Both the position numbers and the translations under genes were made by a program. 64,000 bases of DNA from Datisca glomerata (lineage: Eukaryota; Streptophyta; Magnoliopsida; Cucurbitales; Datiscaceae). Positions within the stretch are counted from its first letter, which is position 1. Each line of letters starts with the position of its first letter. The stretch is from positions 1,100,052-1,164,051 of the forward strand of contig QANY01011928.1 in NCBI GenBank assembly GCA_003255025.1, written 5' to 3'. The notes beneath the pieces were generated by a model. That model was not told the DNA's origin and searched no databases. It saw nothing but the letters and a program-made list of their open reading frames with translations. Of this stretch, positions 1 through 10,111 are shown one piece after another.

Positions 1-284
1 TCGATCAACAGAGCAGTCCAACGATGGAGAAGAAGAGCTCGTCTGCCTTGGTGAACTTGGTAAGAGGAAGATAATAAGATCTCAGGTCCTAAAGTCACCT
101 AATTGGAAAACTGAAAAGGTTGATAAAAAAAGTAGCGAAGGAAAAAAGCTAATGAGAATATCGTTGCCAAAACAAACTTTAAACCTTTTCAAGCATATGG
201 TGATGTATCTTCTAAGGATGAAGCCCGTTTTAAAACTTGGTTCACCTTCTCAAGGGCAAAGTAAGTTCTATAATTTTCTTGTGC

Positions 285-890
285 ACTTCTTTTTCTCACG
301 ATGGTTACACTGCCATCGTGTAGGCATCGTGCTACATGGTGGTTACACTGACCTCGCGTAACCATCGTATAGTATACACGATCGTTACACTGACTTCGTG
401 TAGCCATCGTGTATGCTACACGATGGTTTCATTGACTCGTGTACCCATTGTGTAGTATACACAATGGCTACACTGACCTCGTGTAGTCTTCGTGTAGTAT
501 TCATGATGGTTACACTGACATCATGTAGTCTTCGTGTAGTATTCATGATGGTTACACTGACATCATGTAGTTATCGCGTATACTACATGATGGTTACACT
601 AACCTCATATAGCCATCGTATAGTATACACGATAGTTACGCTGACCTCATGTAACCATCATATAGCCTACACGATGGTTTCACTTACCTCGTGTATCCAT
701 CGTGTAATATACACGATGGCTACACTGACATCGTGTAGTCTTTGTGTAGTATTCATGATGGTATACTGACGTCGTTTAGCCATCGTGTATATTACATGAT
801 GGTTACACTGACCTCGTGTAGCCATCGTATAGTTTACACGATGGTTGCACTGACATCGTGTAACCACCGTGTAATAAACTAATCGTGTAC
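285..890. repeat. Tandem ~42-bp palindromic repeat in MULE-1 Ulp1-like intron
   Basis: About 14 imperfect units of 41-42 bp follow the donor at 261. Each contains a half reading TTACACTGACCTCGTGTAG and a palindrome with arms CCATCGTGTA and TACACGATGG around a 3-nt centre. The period is close to a multiple of three, so a spurious repetitive reading frame stays open over 413-769. Units drift by single substitutions (CATGATGG, CATCATGTAG), which is consistent with old tandem amplification. This lies inside an intron of the peptidase gene. Confidence 0.85.
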
Positions 891-1194
891 CTAACTTTGA
901 CATAAAATTACGTTCTACATGAACGCGAAAGTAGACGTTGGATGTTACACCGTTGACCTTATCCTGGTTCAAAAAACTAGCCTCTTCACCTTAGTCAGAT
1001 GTAAAAAGTTTTTTTAATGTGGTATTTAAAATAATTATAAATATCTTAACTAATCTTTATTATATTGCAGCATATCGATGCATACCTGGAGCTCATGAGG
1101 AGGGATTTGTAAGACTACAACCATCATATCAGAATCAGTGTTGGTGATTTGTTTTTGCAAGTAATATTTGTTTTTGAACTTAATGAACTGCACA

Positions 1195-1320
1195 CCATAG
1201 TCTACGGGCCTCGTGTAGACTTCGTCTAGACTACACGAGACCTTCACAGACCTCGTGTAGACTTCGTGTATTCTACACGATGCCTTCACGGGCCTCATGT
1301 AGACTTCGAGTAATCTTCAT
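1195..1320. repeat. Palindromic microrepeats in next Ulp1-like intron
   Basis: The intron between 1161 and 1372 holds the same family (CGTGTAGACTTCG, CTACACGAGACCTTCACAG). About four half-units alternate in orientation. The flanking exons encode adjacent parts of the Ulp1-like domain, which confirms an intronic position. Confidence 0.8.
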
Positions 1321-2099
1321 GACCATTTTTTATTGACGTTGATGATTTAAATTTTTTACTATGACATTACAGGAGAACCTGTATGGCCGAATTGTAGAGT
1401 TTGAGTAAGATCCCGCGGGACAGATCAGGAGATGGAGAGAGTCATCTCTCCGGTACCTGGTCCTCGGCTTACAGATGAATTTTGGAAGGAGCTGAGAATA
1501 GTCGAATAAGATTATCTTTTCAATGAATTTGAATCACAATCATTGGATTGCGGTTGAGCTTGATTTGATTGGCCAGTGTATTCGTATTTATAATTCTATG
1601 AACACGCCATATCAACGCTCCTTGTACATTGAAATAATGAAACATTTCATGAAGATTGTCTCTCGACTAGCTTAAATGATGAATATTTATGAGAGAAGAA
1701 AGGAGGTTAAACCCAAAGATGAGTGGAAACATGAGATCATGAAGTGTCCACAACAAGAGAATGCGTAAGTGAAATATACATTTTTCTGAAAATCCACTTA
1801 AAATTTCACGCATATTATTTAATTGTGTTTTTACATTTCATGTGTTTTGTAGGTTCGATTGTGTGATATTTACCCTTAAGTTTGTCGAAGCCCTCGCATA
1901 TGAGAAGAACCTCCAAGAAATAATTTAACAACAAATGCCAGAATATCAAAGATGAATTACAATTAAGTTATTTGCACGTGGCAATGTTGTACCGGAATAA
2001 TATGGATATATTTATTAATTTTTATTTTATTACATTGTGAATTATGGATTATAGATATATACTTGTATTTGTTATTTAATAATGTCAATTAGCTTGTCT

Positions 2100-2811
2100 G
2101 AATCCTACATGATTCACATGAAGTCATTGTGTAAGCTATATGACCCTACATGATACCTGTGAAGTCATCGTGTAGCCTACATAAATCCCGTGAAGTTCTC
2201 GTGTAGTCTACACGATGACTTCACGGGCATCGTGTTGTCATCGTGTAGACTACACGAGGACTTCACAAGAATAGTGTAGTCTTCATGTAGCCTACATGAT
2301 GAATCATGTGCATCGCGTTGTCATCGTGTAGATTACACGAGAACTTCATGGAATTCGTGTAGGATTCATGTAGGCTTCATGATGACTTCATGGGCATCAT
2401 GTAGATCACTAGGCAATGTCATAAGAACCTTTGGGAATGTAGACTACTAGGCAATGTCTTATGACATTGCCTAGTAGTCTACATGATTCCCATGAAGTCA
2501 TTGTGTAAGCTATATGACCCTACATGATACCTGTGAAGTCATCGTGTAGCTTACATAAATTCCGTGAAGTTCTCGTATAGTCTACACGATGACTTCACGG
2601 GCATCGTGTTGTCATCTTGTAGACTACACGAGGACTTCACAAGAATAGTGTAGTCTTCATGTAGCCTACATGATGAATCATGTGCATCGCGTTGTCATCG
2701 TGTAGACTACACGAGAACTCCATGGAATTCGTGTAGGATTCATGTAGGCTTCATGATGACTTCACGGGCATCATGTAGACTACTAGGCAATGTCATAAGA
2801 ACCTTTGGCAA
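2100..2811. repeat. 374-bp tandem duplication inside the MULE-1 spacer
   Basis: Sequence from about 2100 to 2437 recurs from about 2474 to 2811 at a constant offset of 374 bp with only scattered substitutions. For example AAGTCATTGTGTAAGC starts at 2121 and at 2495. Both copies end in the same CATAAGAACCTTTGG stretch. The copies are more alike than neighbouring 42-bp units are, so this is a later event than the microrepeat amplification. Confidence 0.85.
2437..2484. repeat. Perfect 22-bp-arm inverted repeat at the duplication junction
   Basis: Arms 2437-2458 and 2463-2484 are exact reverse complements around a TTAT loop. The left arm starts ATGTAGACTACTAGG. It lies at the join of the two 374-bp copies and could form a cruciform or hairpin. 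Confidence 0.85.
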
Positions 2812-2816
2812 TCCAC

Positions 2817-2842
2817 CCNACCCCCCCCCCCCCCCCCCCCCC
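2817..2842. other. C homopolymer with an undetermined base
   Basis: A long C run contains N at 2819. It interrupts the palindromic spacer and has no counterpart in the repeat consensus. It may be a real poly-C expansion or an assembly artefact. Confidence 0.6.
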
Positions 2843-3121
2843 GCAAAGACATGAGTTGAATGCTCTCCTTTATTTAACAATGACTTCACGGGAATCGTGT
2901 AGGATTAATGTAGCCTACACAATGACTTCACGGGCATCGTGTAGTCATCTTGTACATTACACGAGAAATTCACGGGATTCGTGTTGGCTATATGATGACT
3001 TCATGGACATCATGTAGGATTCAAGCAAGCTAATTAAACTTTATGACATTATTAAATAACAAACACAAGTATATTTCTATATTAATATTTAATTTAAGTT
3101 TACAAATGTCATTATTTATAT

Positions 3122-5852
3122 TTAAGTGGCTTGGTCATCCCGTTGAGATAGAGGAATTAGATTTCTGCACGTTTGTCGGTTGTGGCCAATTTTCCCACAA
3201 CGTTTGCATTTCCTTCTCACTACTTCTTCACCTCTAGATTAAATTCTCTCTGTCCTAGGTCTGCTACTTTGCCACCTTCTTATAGTTGGAAATATCACTT
3301 TTTCATGATCCTCCTAGCTGATGACCTAATCTGCTTGATCCTAGAGAGGATGTATTGTTTCTGCATACGCAGCAATTAGAGCCTCATTTTTATAGAACCT
3401 CGAACACATACTGTATGTAGAAATAGTGTGATGCCGACGTGCAGCCAATGCATGCATGGAATTTGATCAAGATCAAATTCTCTACACGTACAAGTCTTAA
3501 TATGTAAGTTTACCACTGCTTCCCTACCCCTACCGGCAACACGAAACTAGTGGATGCGGAAGGAAACAATGATAGTGTACGTGATGCAAGATACTTCTTA
3601 TTAAGCTCAGTCTCAACCTAATCTGTCATCTGCGAGGTGATTTGACAGGCAGTCGTCTGTCGTTCATAGAACCACCATTATAACATGTCACGGATATGTT
3701 CTATAAGGAATATATTTTGTGAAGCTTTCTAGCATCCTTCAAAATCTCATTCAAACATTCCGCGATGTTTGTAGTCATTATATTGTATCATCTTCCATCA
3801 AAACGGGAACACGCCCACCTCTCAACTCCCCCCACTAACATGTATTGTGAGATATCTTGAATTGTATCTATAAAATGAATCATTAACTGATCAAATTCTG
3901 ATTGTTGGTATACCTTTGCTGCTTTCAAAAATAATGCGACCGCATCTTTTTTATTATAAATTGATTTGATATTTTGGCCCATATGGAAGATGCAAGTTCC
4001 ATGAAGTGCATTGGGAAAGACAACATGTACAACATTTAGTATACTTGTATTCCTGTCAGATATAAATATCATGTCTTCCAAATCGCCGATTACATCGTGA
4101 AGTTTACGAAAGAATCATTCCCATAAATCATTATTTTCTGAATCTGTAATTTCAAATGCAATAGGATATACTTGGTTGTTTCCATCCTTTATTGTCGCAA
4201 CAAATAATATCATATTGTATTTGGATTTTAAGGCGGTTGCATCAACAACAATGACAGGCCGTATATAGCTGAAAAATCCATGAACAGAGGGTCCAAGAGC
4301 CATGAAAAAAATATTTAAAATGATCATACTCATCAATCTCTATGTGTGTTGTTGTCCCTGAAAAATATTTAATATTGTTGTATTAAAATCGGCAGAGTAC
4401 ATAGTGTACAGGATGCGTATATGAGGTCTGTGTAACTGTGGTGTTGACTACACGATGACTGCACAAGGTCTGTGTAAGCATCGTGTAGACTACACGAGAT
4501 CCGTGTAACCATCGTCTAGACTACACGACATCCGTGTAACAATCGTGTAGACTACACGATGGCTTCACGAGGCTCGTGTAGTACTCATGTAGACATTATG
4601 ATGGCAAAATAAAAAATAAGTACTTGCAAGTTTTTATTCTAACATGTGACAATATACTGGGAGCATCCTATAGTTGTCTTCTAGGAGACCCTCGAACTAA
4701 TTCCAGTGCATATTACCTAGCCATCTATGTCTTATGGTAACCTATGCTGACACCAAAATCAAGCCGAACATCTTTAATGATGTCTTTTTCCTTATATATA
4801 CATCTAACACTCGTGTATTTGGAATATATAGAATGACCAAATTAATGAATATGTAGTCTGATGGTGATCATGTCTCATAACTTCAAATGTGCATGTATGT
4901 GTGTTGATGAACTTCGTAACTTTGAAGTATGAATAGTTTTTCAATTTCATGGTCCCTAACCTTTATTGGCATTTTTTCTCAACATATAAAAGTACCAATA
5001 TTGAATGGCTTGACTTGAAGATCCAAAACTCAAAATTTCTTCAGATGGCCATCACACGAGCAACATTTAGCAGCTCGGCTTTATCACTGTATAAATCATC
5101 CATATTTATCGTATTTGTTACAAGCTGATTCAAATCAGCCCGTTGCTCACTGGACTCAGGACGTTGTTCATTCAAATCAGGTTGTGATGGCAATGGATAA
5201 GTGGTCTTGGGTTCACCACCAGTATTCATGTCTGGAATTATTGTATGGTTGTCTCCACTGATGGCTTCATCATGGTCATCTCCACGGTTTGCATCATCAT
5301 ACGCCTCCTGATCAAAATCATCATCATCATCTCCATTAACATCAACATCCTCATCCTCAAAAACATCATTAGCACGATAGTTCCTTTGGAAATGATCAAA
5401 ACTCTCAAGGCGAGGAATGCTTTCATGTAGAGGTTGTCATGACATTTGTGTTTCAGGAACCCAACTTTGATAAAACCCTGTAGTTTCAGGAACCCAAAGT
5501 TATTGTGACATTGTGGTTTGAGGAATCGAGCTTTAAGATGAAAAAAAGTTAGGCTTGGTACTTACAAATAGTAGGCTTCTAGGTGATTCTGATCCACTCT
5601 CCTTAACAAAAGACTATAAATCTATATCCTTTAAAATTTCAGCAGGAGGGTAGGGGACGACTTCTATAAATTTGATGGACATATCATAGAGGGATTTATT
5701 TGGAGTTTTTCATGCAATATACCCAATAGCTCGTAGTAAGTGCAGTTAGTAGATATCTCCAATAATTTGGTCTTCTCTCCATTAAAATACCATGTTGTAC
5801 CATTTTTCACCCAATCTCCATCATGGATTACAAAAATTTGAACTTCAGTCAT
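3122..5852 (-). pseudogene. MuDR/MULE transposase of MULE-1, broken by stops, frameshifts and repeats
   Basis: Read on the minus strand the domains come in family order. The N-terminal module starts MTEVQIFVIHDGDW (5852). An acidic linker follows (VFEDEDVDVNGDDDDD, near 5350). The MuDR DNA-binding region is LYSDKAELLNVARVMAI and following (near 5080). The MULE catalytic domain includes VIVVDATALKSKYN and YPIAFEITDSENN (4336-4115) and FISDRNTSILNVVHVVFPNA (near 4070). Then come ERWACSRFDGR (near 3795), an intact SWIM zinc finger (CTCREFDLDQIPCMHALA, about 3440-3492) and a CCHC knuckle (CKRCGKIGHNRQTC, 3167-3208) before TAA at 3122-3124. An intron at 4364 to about 4630 is filled with palindromes. 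In-frame stops (near 4675, 5040 and 5610) and a frameshift near 4312 inactivate it. The intact zinc fingers suggest fairly recent loss. Confidence 0.85.
4364..4630 (-). repeat. Palindrome-filled intron of MULE-1 transposase
   Basis: The acceptor (TTTTTCAG then GGACAACAACAC) lies at about 4364. The upstream exon ends after the reading equivalent to SILSHVRIKT near 4625. Homology to the MULE-2 transposase, which is uninterrupted here, places the insertion just before the segment reading IEIDEYDHFKYFF. Inside are repeats such as TCGTGTAGACTACACGA at 4481-4497. Palindromes therefore occupy an intron that MULE-2 lacks. Confidence 0.7.
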
Positions 5853-5904
5853 ATCTGTATATACATCAATGAACGAAGTCAGTAGAAGAAGAATACATAA
5901 TGAA

Positions 5905-6470
5905 ATGAAATATTACACGATGATCGTGTAGTGTACACGAGGCCTTCACAGGAATCATGTAGTGTACACGCGGCCTTCACGAGCATCGTGTAGTCATCTT
6001 GTAGTGTACATTACACATGATTGTGTAAACCTTGTGTACTGTAATAAGCCCTACACAATGACTACACGATGATCGTGTAGTTTCATCGTGTAGACTATAT
6101 GAGGACTACACGATGATTGTGTAGTTCCATCGTGTATACTACATGATGATCGTGTAATTCTCACAAGGACTACATGAGAATTATGTAGTGTAATCATGTA
6201 GTGTACACGGAGAGTACACGATCATCATGTGATCATCTTGTACACTACACGATTAACGTAGTCCTCGATTAGTGTAATAGATGCTATACGATGCTCGTGA
6301 TTTGTTGAAGAAGTTGTTGATGCACTATACAGTGATCGTGTAATGTACACGAGGCCTACACGGGGCTCGTGTACCATGCATATAGTCTACACGATGACTA
6401 CACGAGGCTTGTGTAATACTCATGTAGACCTCATTTTACACTACACCATCATCTTGTAGTGATCATGTAT
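5905..6470. repeat. Palindromic microrepeats upstream of MULE-1 transposase start
   Basis: About 560 bp 5' of the transposase start carries degenerate half-sites (ACACGATGATCGTGTAG, GTGTACACGAGGCC) in both orientations. This is where the transposase promoter would sit. No clear TATA box stands out from the repeats. Confidence 0.75.
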
Positions 6471-7009
6471 AATAAATGAACTTCAAACAATGTTCCTAAA
6501 AGAAGAAAACAAATAAATATTCCCAGAAAATGCATGAAAATGAAAAACCCATGAAAGAATAAAAAAGACAAGTAAATATTTCAAGAAAGAAGAAAACAAA
6601 ATTTATACTTGTTCCAGAGAGAAGAACTAGAAATCATTTGTTGTTGCAGGAAGAAGGAAGAAGACCAAAAAGAAGATGAAGAAGAAAACGAAGAGGAAAA
6701 TGAAGAAAACTAGAAAAAATAAAAAAACAAAGAATGAGAAATAGGGTGGGTAGGGAGGTTTTGAGTGTTGTGTGAGTAGACCATAACATTTGATTGGACA
6801 ACTTGTAAGAAGGGCAATGAGGGAGGAAAATGCGAAAAAATGAAGGGAAGGTGGACCAGGGTAAGCGAAACTTAGTGTAAGGGTCCATTTCTACAAAATG
6901 GTTAGTGTAGAGGTCTACTTTAACAAAAAAAACCCTTAACTCTCGAGTTGTCTAAGTTTCACTTTCTTTAAAAATTCTGATTAATTGTCTTGCGTAACCA
7001 TATATTTCT
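6471..7009. other. AT/GA-rich flank, no gene seen
   Basis: Purine-rich sequence with many GAAGAAGA runs (6600-6720). It may be the outer end of MULE-1, but I found no matching inverted terminus. Confidence 0.4.
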
Positions 7010-8023
7010 TTGTCAAAAGAGAAGAGGTGTAAAAAACACCCACCAGCAAAATCCTTCATTAATAAAAAAGATTACACAACAGCAAGGGGCATACCTTGGG
7101 GGTAAACAAAAACCAAAATAAGTTGGAATAGGAAATCAGGAGATGCATCAGGCATCCCAGCTAGACTAGCACCTCCTTAGCGCCTTCATCATCTAACCTG
7201 AACCAACCCGAATAAAACCCCTCCGGCTAGCCTCATTAAAACTTTAACTAAAAAAACCTCAGAGGGGAAAAATCAGAGACGGAAAAAGAGTACTAGAAAA
7301 AAAATCAAGAAAAAGAGTATCAATTAACATGATAGGTAATAATAAATATTACAATCCCTAGACAGCCAAAGAGAAAGGTTGTCTACCCATACGTGACATA
7401 AACCATCTCTGCCCAAACTAGCTAGCTTATTAGCAATCTCATTATCATTCTGAGAGACATGTTTAAAGGACAGTTTATAACAATCCTTCAAGTATGCATT
7501 TTTTGAAATAAAAGCATCACTCGCTGAGTCCTTACTATGCTCTTCAGAAAGGAATTGGATCAATTCTAATGAATCACTTCTAATTTCAATCTCCTCACCC
7601 TGAGCAAAATCACCATTGTTTAGACTTCACAGAATAGCTTTTGCCTCAGTAGAGAAGGGATCCCTGCATGGAGAAGACTTAGAGCAACCAATTCTTTTGA
7701 TGGGACCTAAATTATCCACGGATAAAAAACCCAAACCATTAGCATCGTTGAGCCAAGGGGCATCTGTCCAAAGCAAGATTTTCTTACTAACCATGGCTTC
7801 TTCCTGCTCCAGACTCAAAGCTGAATTACTGAGCTTCTTTGCTTCAATAGAATCTGCCTCACAGCAATCCTCAAAATTCCTCCTCAACGCATTGACAGGA
7901 TCTAAGGGAGAAATAAAAATCCCTCTGAAGCAAGCAATATTCTGAAATTTCCACATGCGCCAAATTACTAAAGCAAACCACCACAAACAGATGTTTCCGT
8001 CTGGTCGATCTTTCACCATCAAG
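7010..8023 (-). mobile_element. LINE-A: 3' fragment of an L1-type LINE (zf-RVT and RNase H)
   Basis: The minus strand encodes the end of a plant LINE ORF2. WRMWKFQNIACFRG lies between the zf-RVT and RNase H domains. The RNase H start is LLWTDAPWLNDANGLGF, then STEAKAIL, and the C-terminal piece is SFKHVSQNDNEIANKLASLG (7324-7563). A 3' UTR of about 300 bp follows, whose distal part is recognisable again at 8100, 10112 and (diverged) 39895. At 8023 homology to the fuller copy LINE-B stops, so the element is truncated there. Confidence 0.8.
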
Positions 8024-8099
8024 CTGAATACTTTTTTGCATAATATTTTTTTACTGTAATTAATTAATTTTGATTAAGGCTTGTCTTTTGTAACCATCT

Positions 8100-8790
8100 A
8101 TTTTTTTGTCGAAAGAGAAGGGTGTAAAAAACACCCCAACAGCAAAGTCCTTCATTAATAAAATGATTCACAACAGCAAGGAGCATACCTTGCGGGTAAA
8201 CAAAAACCAAAATAAGTTGGAATAGGAAATCAGGAGATGCATCAGGCATCCCAGCTAGACTAGCACCTCCTTAGCGCCATCATCATCTAACCTGCACCAA
8301 CCCAAATAAAACCCATCTGGCTAGCCTCATTAAAACTTTAACTAAAAAAACCCCAGAAGGGAAAATCGGAAAAGGAAAAAGAGTACTAGAAAAAAAACCA
8401 AGAAAAAGAGTATGAATTAACAGGATAGGGATCCCAAGATCCTTCCAGATATCCACTTTTTTCCCATTAGCAATCTTCCAGTACAGACCATGATTAAGAA
8501 TTTTCCTACCTTCCAACATACTACGCCACCCCCACAAAAGATGGTACCCAATTTTGACATTCAAAAAGTTACTATAATGAAAATATTTAGCTTTCAGGAA
8601 TTGGGCTAGTAAAGAGTATGAGTCTTCTAAAATTCTCCATCATTGTTTAGCAAGCATTTGCACAACCATCTATTGACTAAACAAGTCTTTGATTTTTTGG
8701 ACCAAATTTTATCATGTAAGCCTTGTGTCATTTAGAAACTGCAATAACCATAATATTCAATGTTTTGTTTGACCAATTTTGGATTAGTTT
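8100..8790 (-). mobile_element. LINE-A': internally deleted copy of LINE-B
   Basis: The LINE 3' UTR (8100-8424) jumps directly into reverse transcriptase C-terminal sequence (HLLWGWRSMLEGRKILNHG on the minus strand, about 8428-8564). LINE-B has about 1260 bp between these points (10428-11687). The junction shows a short AGG microhomology. Zinc-finger and RNase H coding sequence is therefore missing. Confidence 0.8.
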
Positions 8791-9539
8791 TTTTTAAGTG
8801 ATGTGAGAAATTATTACTATAAATTCCCTTAATTTGTTTTTTTTATTTTTGAAAATACATGAGTGAATATAGAGAATGAAATTGTAAAACCCATTTTGAT
8901 AATCTGATGATATAAATTGTATGTTAGTAGAGCAAGAGGGACAAGTGAATGGTGTGTAAGAAGCAGATTGAGATCCTCTCCTATTGATAGAACAAAAGAG
9001 GATTATATTCAATATGGACCATTCGTCATGAAAATGGATAGTCAGATTTATCTTAACAAAAGGATAAAATAAAAAAAAGTGTCTTTTAACATCGGCGTTT
9101 GTGCTGGGGTGATCTTAATTGTCTACATCTTAATTGTCTACACTCAGCATGAACCGCTAGAATTGGTCGAACAGATCCCCAACCGTTAAAATCTCTAGCA
9201 AGAGGGGATCTATTTCTCGTAGAAGCAGAAACTCTACGACATATCGAAATGATTAGTTAACTCTCAAAGTAGTTTAAGTGGCTAATATTTATCATATGCA
9301 AGAGATCATTATTATGACGAGAAGGTCAATTCGCATTTTGGACTTGAAATTTTCAAGCCATGTGATTCGGTGTTTGATCCCTATAAAAAAATTTGAGTCT
9401 GCATTTTTCTTAAGAAATCTGCGGAATATATCTTTTTATAATTACGATCATTATTCATTGAATTGTGAAGGAAAGAATGCATCAAACAATGAATGAATTC
9501 TTCTAATATTTCCTGAAAATAATGTAAATACTGAGTTCT

Positions 9540-10108
9540 CTCGTGCTGTATGCACGACAGACACCATTTTGGATGTTTTGAAAGAGGATTGGCAGGTGAA
9601 TGTCCAAGGTAATTTCTGGGCATTATTCTTAGATGCTGCTAGGTCACCAGATGATGGGCAGGGTGGTTTTGGATGGGCATTACGGGATCTCGGTGGTAAT
9701 CTCGTTGCATTGGGTATGAAGGCTTTGAACTGTTCAGAATCGGTCCTACAAGCTGAGCTTTGGGATTCTTTGGGGTATGGATACGTGTAGACAATTTATT
9801 TCGGAGCATATTCTAATTTTCTTGGATTGCTCGGGATTAATTGATGCTATTAAGAATACTCACTCGTCCGCTCCTGATATTGATTCAATTATTGAAGATA
9901 TTATGAGTCTCTCTAACATTTTTTCTACCATTAATTTTCAATTTTATCCTAGATCTAAAAATTTCCTTGCTAACGCTTGTGCTAAGGAAGGTAATTTGAG
10001 TAGTGTATTTTGTTGTGTGTTCCTCCAGAGTGGTTTTTGTTTATGGAACATTAATTATTATTATGCCTGCTTAATTGATTATGTTTATTATTTATTTGAT
10101 AAAAAAAA
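9540..10108 (+). pseudogene. Plus-strand LINE RNase H fragment (copy 1)
   Basis: Reads LFLDAARSPDDGQGGFGWAL (RNase H start with GGFGWALRD), then after a frameshift at about 9785 FLDCSGLIDAIKNTHSSAPD and INFQFYPRSKNFLANACAKE, the usual C-terminal end of LINE RNase H. An A-rich tail at 10098-10108 abuts the 3' end of the minus-strand LINE-B, so two LINE 3' ends face each other. It is a 5'-truncated insertion. Confidence 0.75.
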
Positions 10109-10111
10109 TCA

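Larger units (their letters stand above)
1..1955 (+). pseudogene. Ulp1-like cysteine peptidase (C48) of MULE-1, 3' part, broken
   Basis: Exons can be followed through splice sites. One ends at 260 (reading FKPFQAYGDVSSKDEARFKT, then a GTAAGT donor). The next is 1071-1160 (HIDAYLELMRRD, typical of Ulp1-like MULE peptidases). A longer one is 1373-1764 and the last is 1853-1955. The catalytic histidine region reads NHNHWIAVELDL (His-Trp codons 1541-1546) and the nucleophile region FDCVIFTLKF (Cys codon 1860-1862). The usual catalytic Asp position (YDS) is Asn here (IYNSM, Asn codon 1592-1594), and the Gly after the Cys is Val. There are in-frame stops near 1400, 1672 and 1926 and a frameshift near 1520. 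The start is left of the window. In the family these proteins are SUMO-protease-like, but their role in the element is unknown. Confidence 0.75.
2095..3035. repeat. Palindromic microrepeats in the spacer between the MULE-1 genes
   Basis: The convergent 3' spacer is built almost wholly of the MULE-1 palindrome family. The clearest copy is TCGTGTAGACTACACGA at 2241-2257 (8-bp arms, one central base), linked by GACTTCACGGGCATCGTG-type stretches. Half-sites occur in both orientations. Confidence 0.85.
1..6480. mobile_element. MULE-1: Mutator-like element with Ulp1-like gene and transposase, decayed
   Basis: This is a Mutator-like DNA transposon in which a Ulp1-like C48 peptidase gene (+ strand, ending near 1955) and a MuDR-type transposase gene (- strand, 5852 to 3122) converge on a shared 3' spacer. 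That gene pair is known from plant KI-MULE (Kaonashi) elements, where the peptidase is thought to have been captured from the host. The left part lies outside the window. I could not find terminal inverted repeats or a 9-bp target duplication, so the right limit (about 6480, where the palindromic repeats stop) is an estimate. Both genes carry stops and frameshifts, so the copy is dead. Non-coding parts are packed with a palindrome family peculiar to this element. Confidence 0.8.
8100..10108. repeat. Segmental tandem duplication, copy 1
   Basis: The block holds a minus-strand LINE 3' region, then about 750 bp of unrecognised AT-rich DNA, then a plus-strand RNase H fragment. It recurs at 10112-13370. 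From 8740 onward the offset is a constant 3269 bp and identity is near complete: predicted peptides at 8794-9012, 9278-9496 and 9569-9790 are identical in copy 2. A 9-bp indel near 8750 changes the offset from 3260. Confidence 0.9.

Noticed and set aside
413..769. Open plus-strand frame of 118 codons with repeated MVTLTSCS-like peptides
   Set aside because: It is the translation of the ~42-bp palindromic tandem repeat inside an intron. The period, close to a multiple of three, keeps the frame open by chance.
5238..5430. Met/Ile-rich frames on both strands
   Set aside because: They are out-of-frame readings of the GAT-rich acidic linker of the MULE-1 transposase, whose correct frame reads DVDVNGDDDDD.
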